DNA of 64,000 nt. Origin: an uncultured Lachnobacterium sp. (lineage in GTDB: Bacteria; Bacillota; Clostridia; Lachnospirales; Lachnospiraceae). The DNA is taken from contig URDU01000013.1 in assembly GCA_900546625.1 (NCBI GenBank), positions 1-64,000 on the forward strand, in the 5' to 3' direction. The notes under the pieces are model-generated. The model made no database searches. It worked only from the letters and a program-made list of their open reading frames with translations, and had not been told where the DNA came from. The translations under genes and the position numbers were made by a program. Positions 63,435 to 64,000 of the stretch are shown here, piece by piece (the first letter of the stretch is position 1; each line of letters begins with the position of its first letter).

Positions 63435-64000
63435 CTATTCCAATCTACCGCATTCGGCGTATTTCTTCTTCAGATAAATATACTCAAACAATATATCGTC
63501 AAACCGGTCATACTTAAAAATCCTGTGAACCGCGCTGACATTCCACTGCTTGATATTGGCAGTATGCGGATACGGCAGCCAGAAAAGCCTCTTTGAAAAA
63601 TGTCTGACTATCGTGTGGTCGTGCAGGAATTTTTGATCGTTGAAGCGCTGTGGCAGCATTTTCTTGCGTGTGGTGCTCTTATATATTGCATCCTGATCCG
63701 CAAACAAAAGCTTTTTCGTCTTAATCAACGCCCTCGCCTTTTCAAAAAGCCCGGTCTGTTTTATCTGCTTCATATTTAGGAGCAATACTCCAGCATTGAT
63801 ATAGTTTGGATTTAGCAGATATTTACCGTAGTGGTCTCTCGCAGCCGCATATTCATAGCCTGTCACATCTATGTCATATAAAAGCTCCGGCTCCCTGTTA
63901 AACAGGATATCTGCGTCCAGATAAAGCAGCTTGTCCGGTATCTGCGGTATTTTATCCGCAAAAAGCCGAAGCAGCGTATACGGTGAGCAGTACGCTCCCT
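63435..64000 (-). CDS. GT8 family glycosyltransferase, 5' end beyond the window
   Basis: The frame is open from the window end to a stop at 63435, giving 188 residues of the C-terminal part. It shows the GT8 DxD (KLLYLDADILF), then YINAGVLLLNM, FADQDAIY, and the late HFSKRLFWLPYPH region in place of the canonical HxxGxxKPW. It lacks any acyltransferase part. An ATG/GTG inside the frame at 63866 is not the start, because the conserved catalytic segment lies upstream of it. It is co-directional with the GT8-PlsC gene 42 bases downstream. Confidence 0.88.
   Translation of the reverse strand, partial: GAYCSPYTLLRLFADKIPQIPDKLLYLDADILFNREPELLYDIDVTGYEYAAARDHYGKYLLNPNYINAGVLLLNMKQIKQTGLFEKARALIKTKKLLFADQDAIYKSTTRKKMLPQRFNDQKFLHDHTIVRHFSKRLFWLPYPHTANIKQWNVSAVHRIFKYDRFDDILFEYIYLKKKYAECGRLE

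Noticed and set aside
63435..63866. Treating the terminal GT8 as a complete 143-residue gene
   Set aside because: The frame stays open to the window end and the DxD motif lies upstream of the internal start codon.

Overview
The window looks like chromosome from a low-GC, spore-forming Firmicute of the Lachnospiraceae (Agathobacter/[Eubacterium] rectale or Roseburia-like). The basis is an alpha/beta-type SASP gene, spoIIR, a gerA/gerB-gerC locus, the SCIFF peptide with its radical SAM maturase, a crotonase gene with a Rex-type operator, strong AGGAGG ribosome binding sites, and several Lachnospiraceae-type hypothetical families. The assignment comes from recognised families only; no database was searched. 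Most genes lie on the minus strand.

Layout. 1-8 kb: the 5' end of an unidentified gene, a non-coding stretch, then a two-gene operon encoding a membrane-anchored cohesin protein and a 2058-residue secreted protein with an N-terminal dockerin. 8-12 kb: a MATE exporter divergent from an orphan AgrC/AgrA-type (GHKL kinase + LytTR) pair, then a crotonase gene whose -35 box lies inside a Rex-like palindrome. 12.7-15.6 kb: a cytoplasmic GH13 amylase with DUF2752 and zinc-ribbon/DUF4234 membrane proteins, and a DUF1294 gene. 15.7-23 kb: secDF, the SCIFF maturase and precursor, a small membrane gene, asnS and a membrane-anchored trigger-factor/FKBP-like protein. 23-26.5 kb: one 1130-residue cytoplasmic protein joining a LacI-type sugar-sensor domain, a GGDEF domain and a GH53 galactanase. 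26.6-33.6 kb: small hypotheticals, spoIIR, gerA with a gerB-gerC fusion, a GntR regulator and ispE. 33.8-39.2 kb: a chemoreceptor, a hypothetical gene and a zinc-type ABC importer (znuACB). 39.3-45.8 kb: the protein quality-control cluster tig-clpP-clpX-lon-engB. 46-49.6 kb: SASP, a DJ-1 protein, a CYTH phosphatase and a three-gene hypothetical operon. 49.7-55.5 kb: oppBCDF followed by oppA, whose protein appears circularly permuted. 56-57.7 kb: tRNA-Ile, tRNA-Leu and a DUF3878-like protein. 57.8-61.5 kb: a two-component system flanking an ABC-2 exporter, as in lantibiotic/bacitracin self-protection modules. 61.6-64 kb: a GT8-PlsC fusion and a second GT8 gene running off the window.

The most unusual items are (1) the circularly permuted OppA lipoprotein, with its C-terminal ~70 residues moved to just behind the lipobox; (2) the sensor-GGDEF-GH53 fusion, which puts a galactan-hydrolase fold with both catalytic glutamates on a cytoplasmic signalling protein; (3) a compact cohesin/dockerin pair that could tether a giant surface protein non-covalently; (4) a GerB-GerC fusion with an intact lipobox at the junction; and (5) the GT8-acyltransferase fusion. 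Promoters, operators and terminators were found by eye. Domain identities rest on motif recognition, and family names given as 'like' are less certain.
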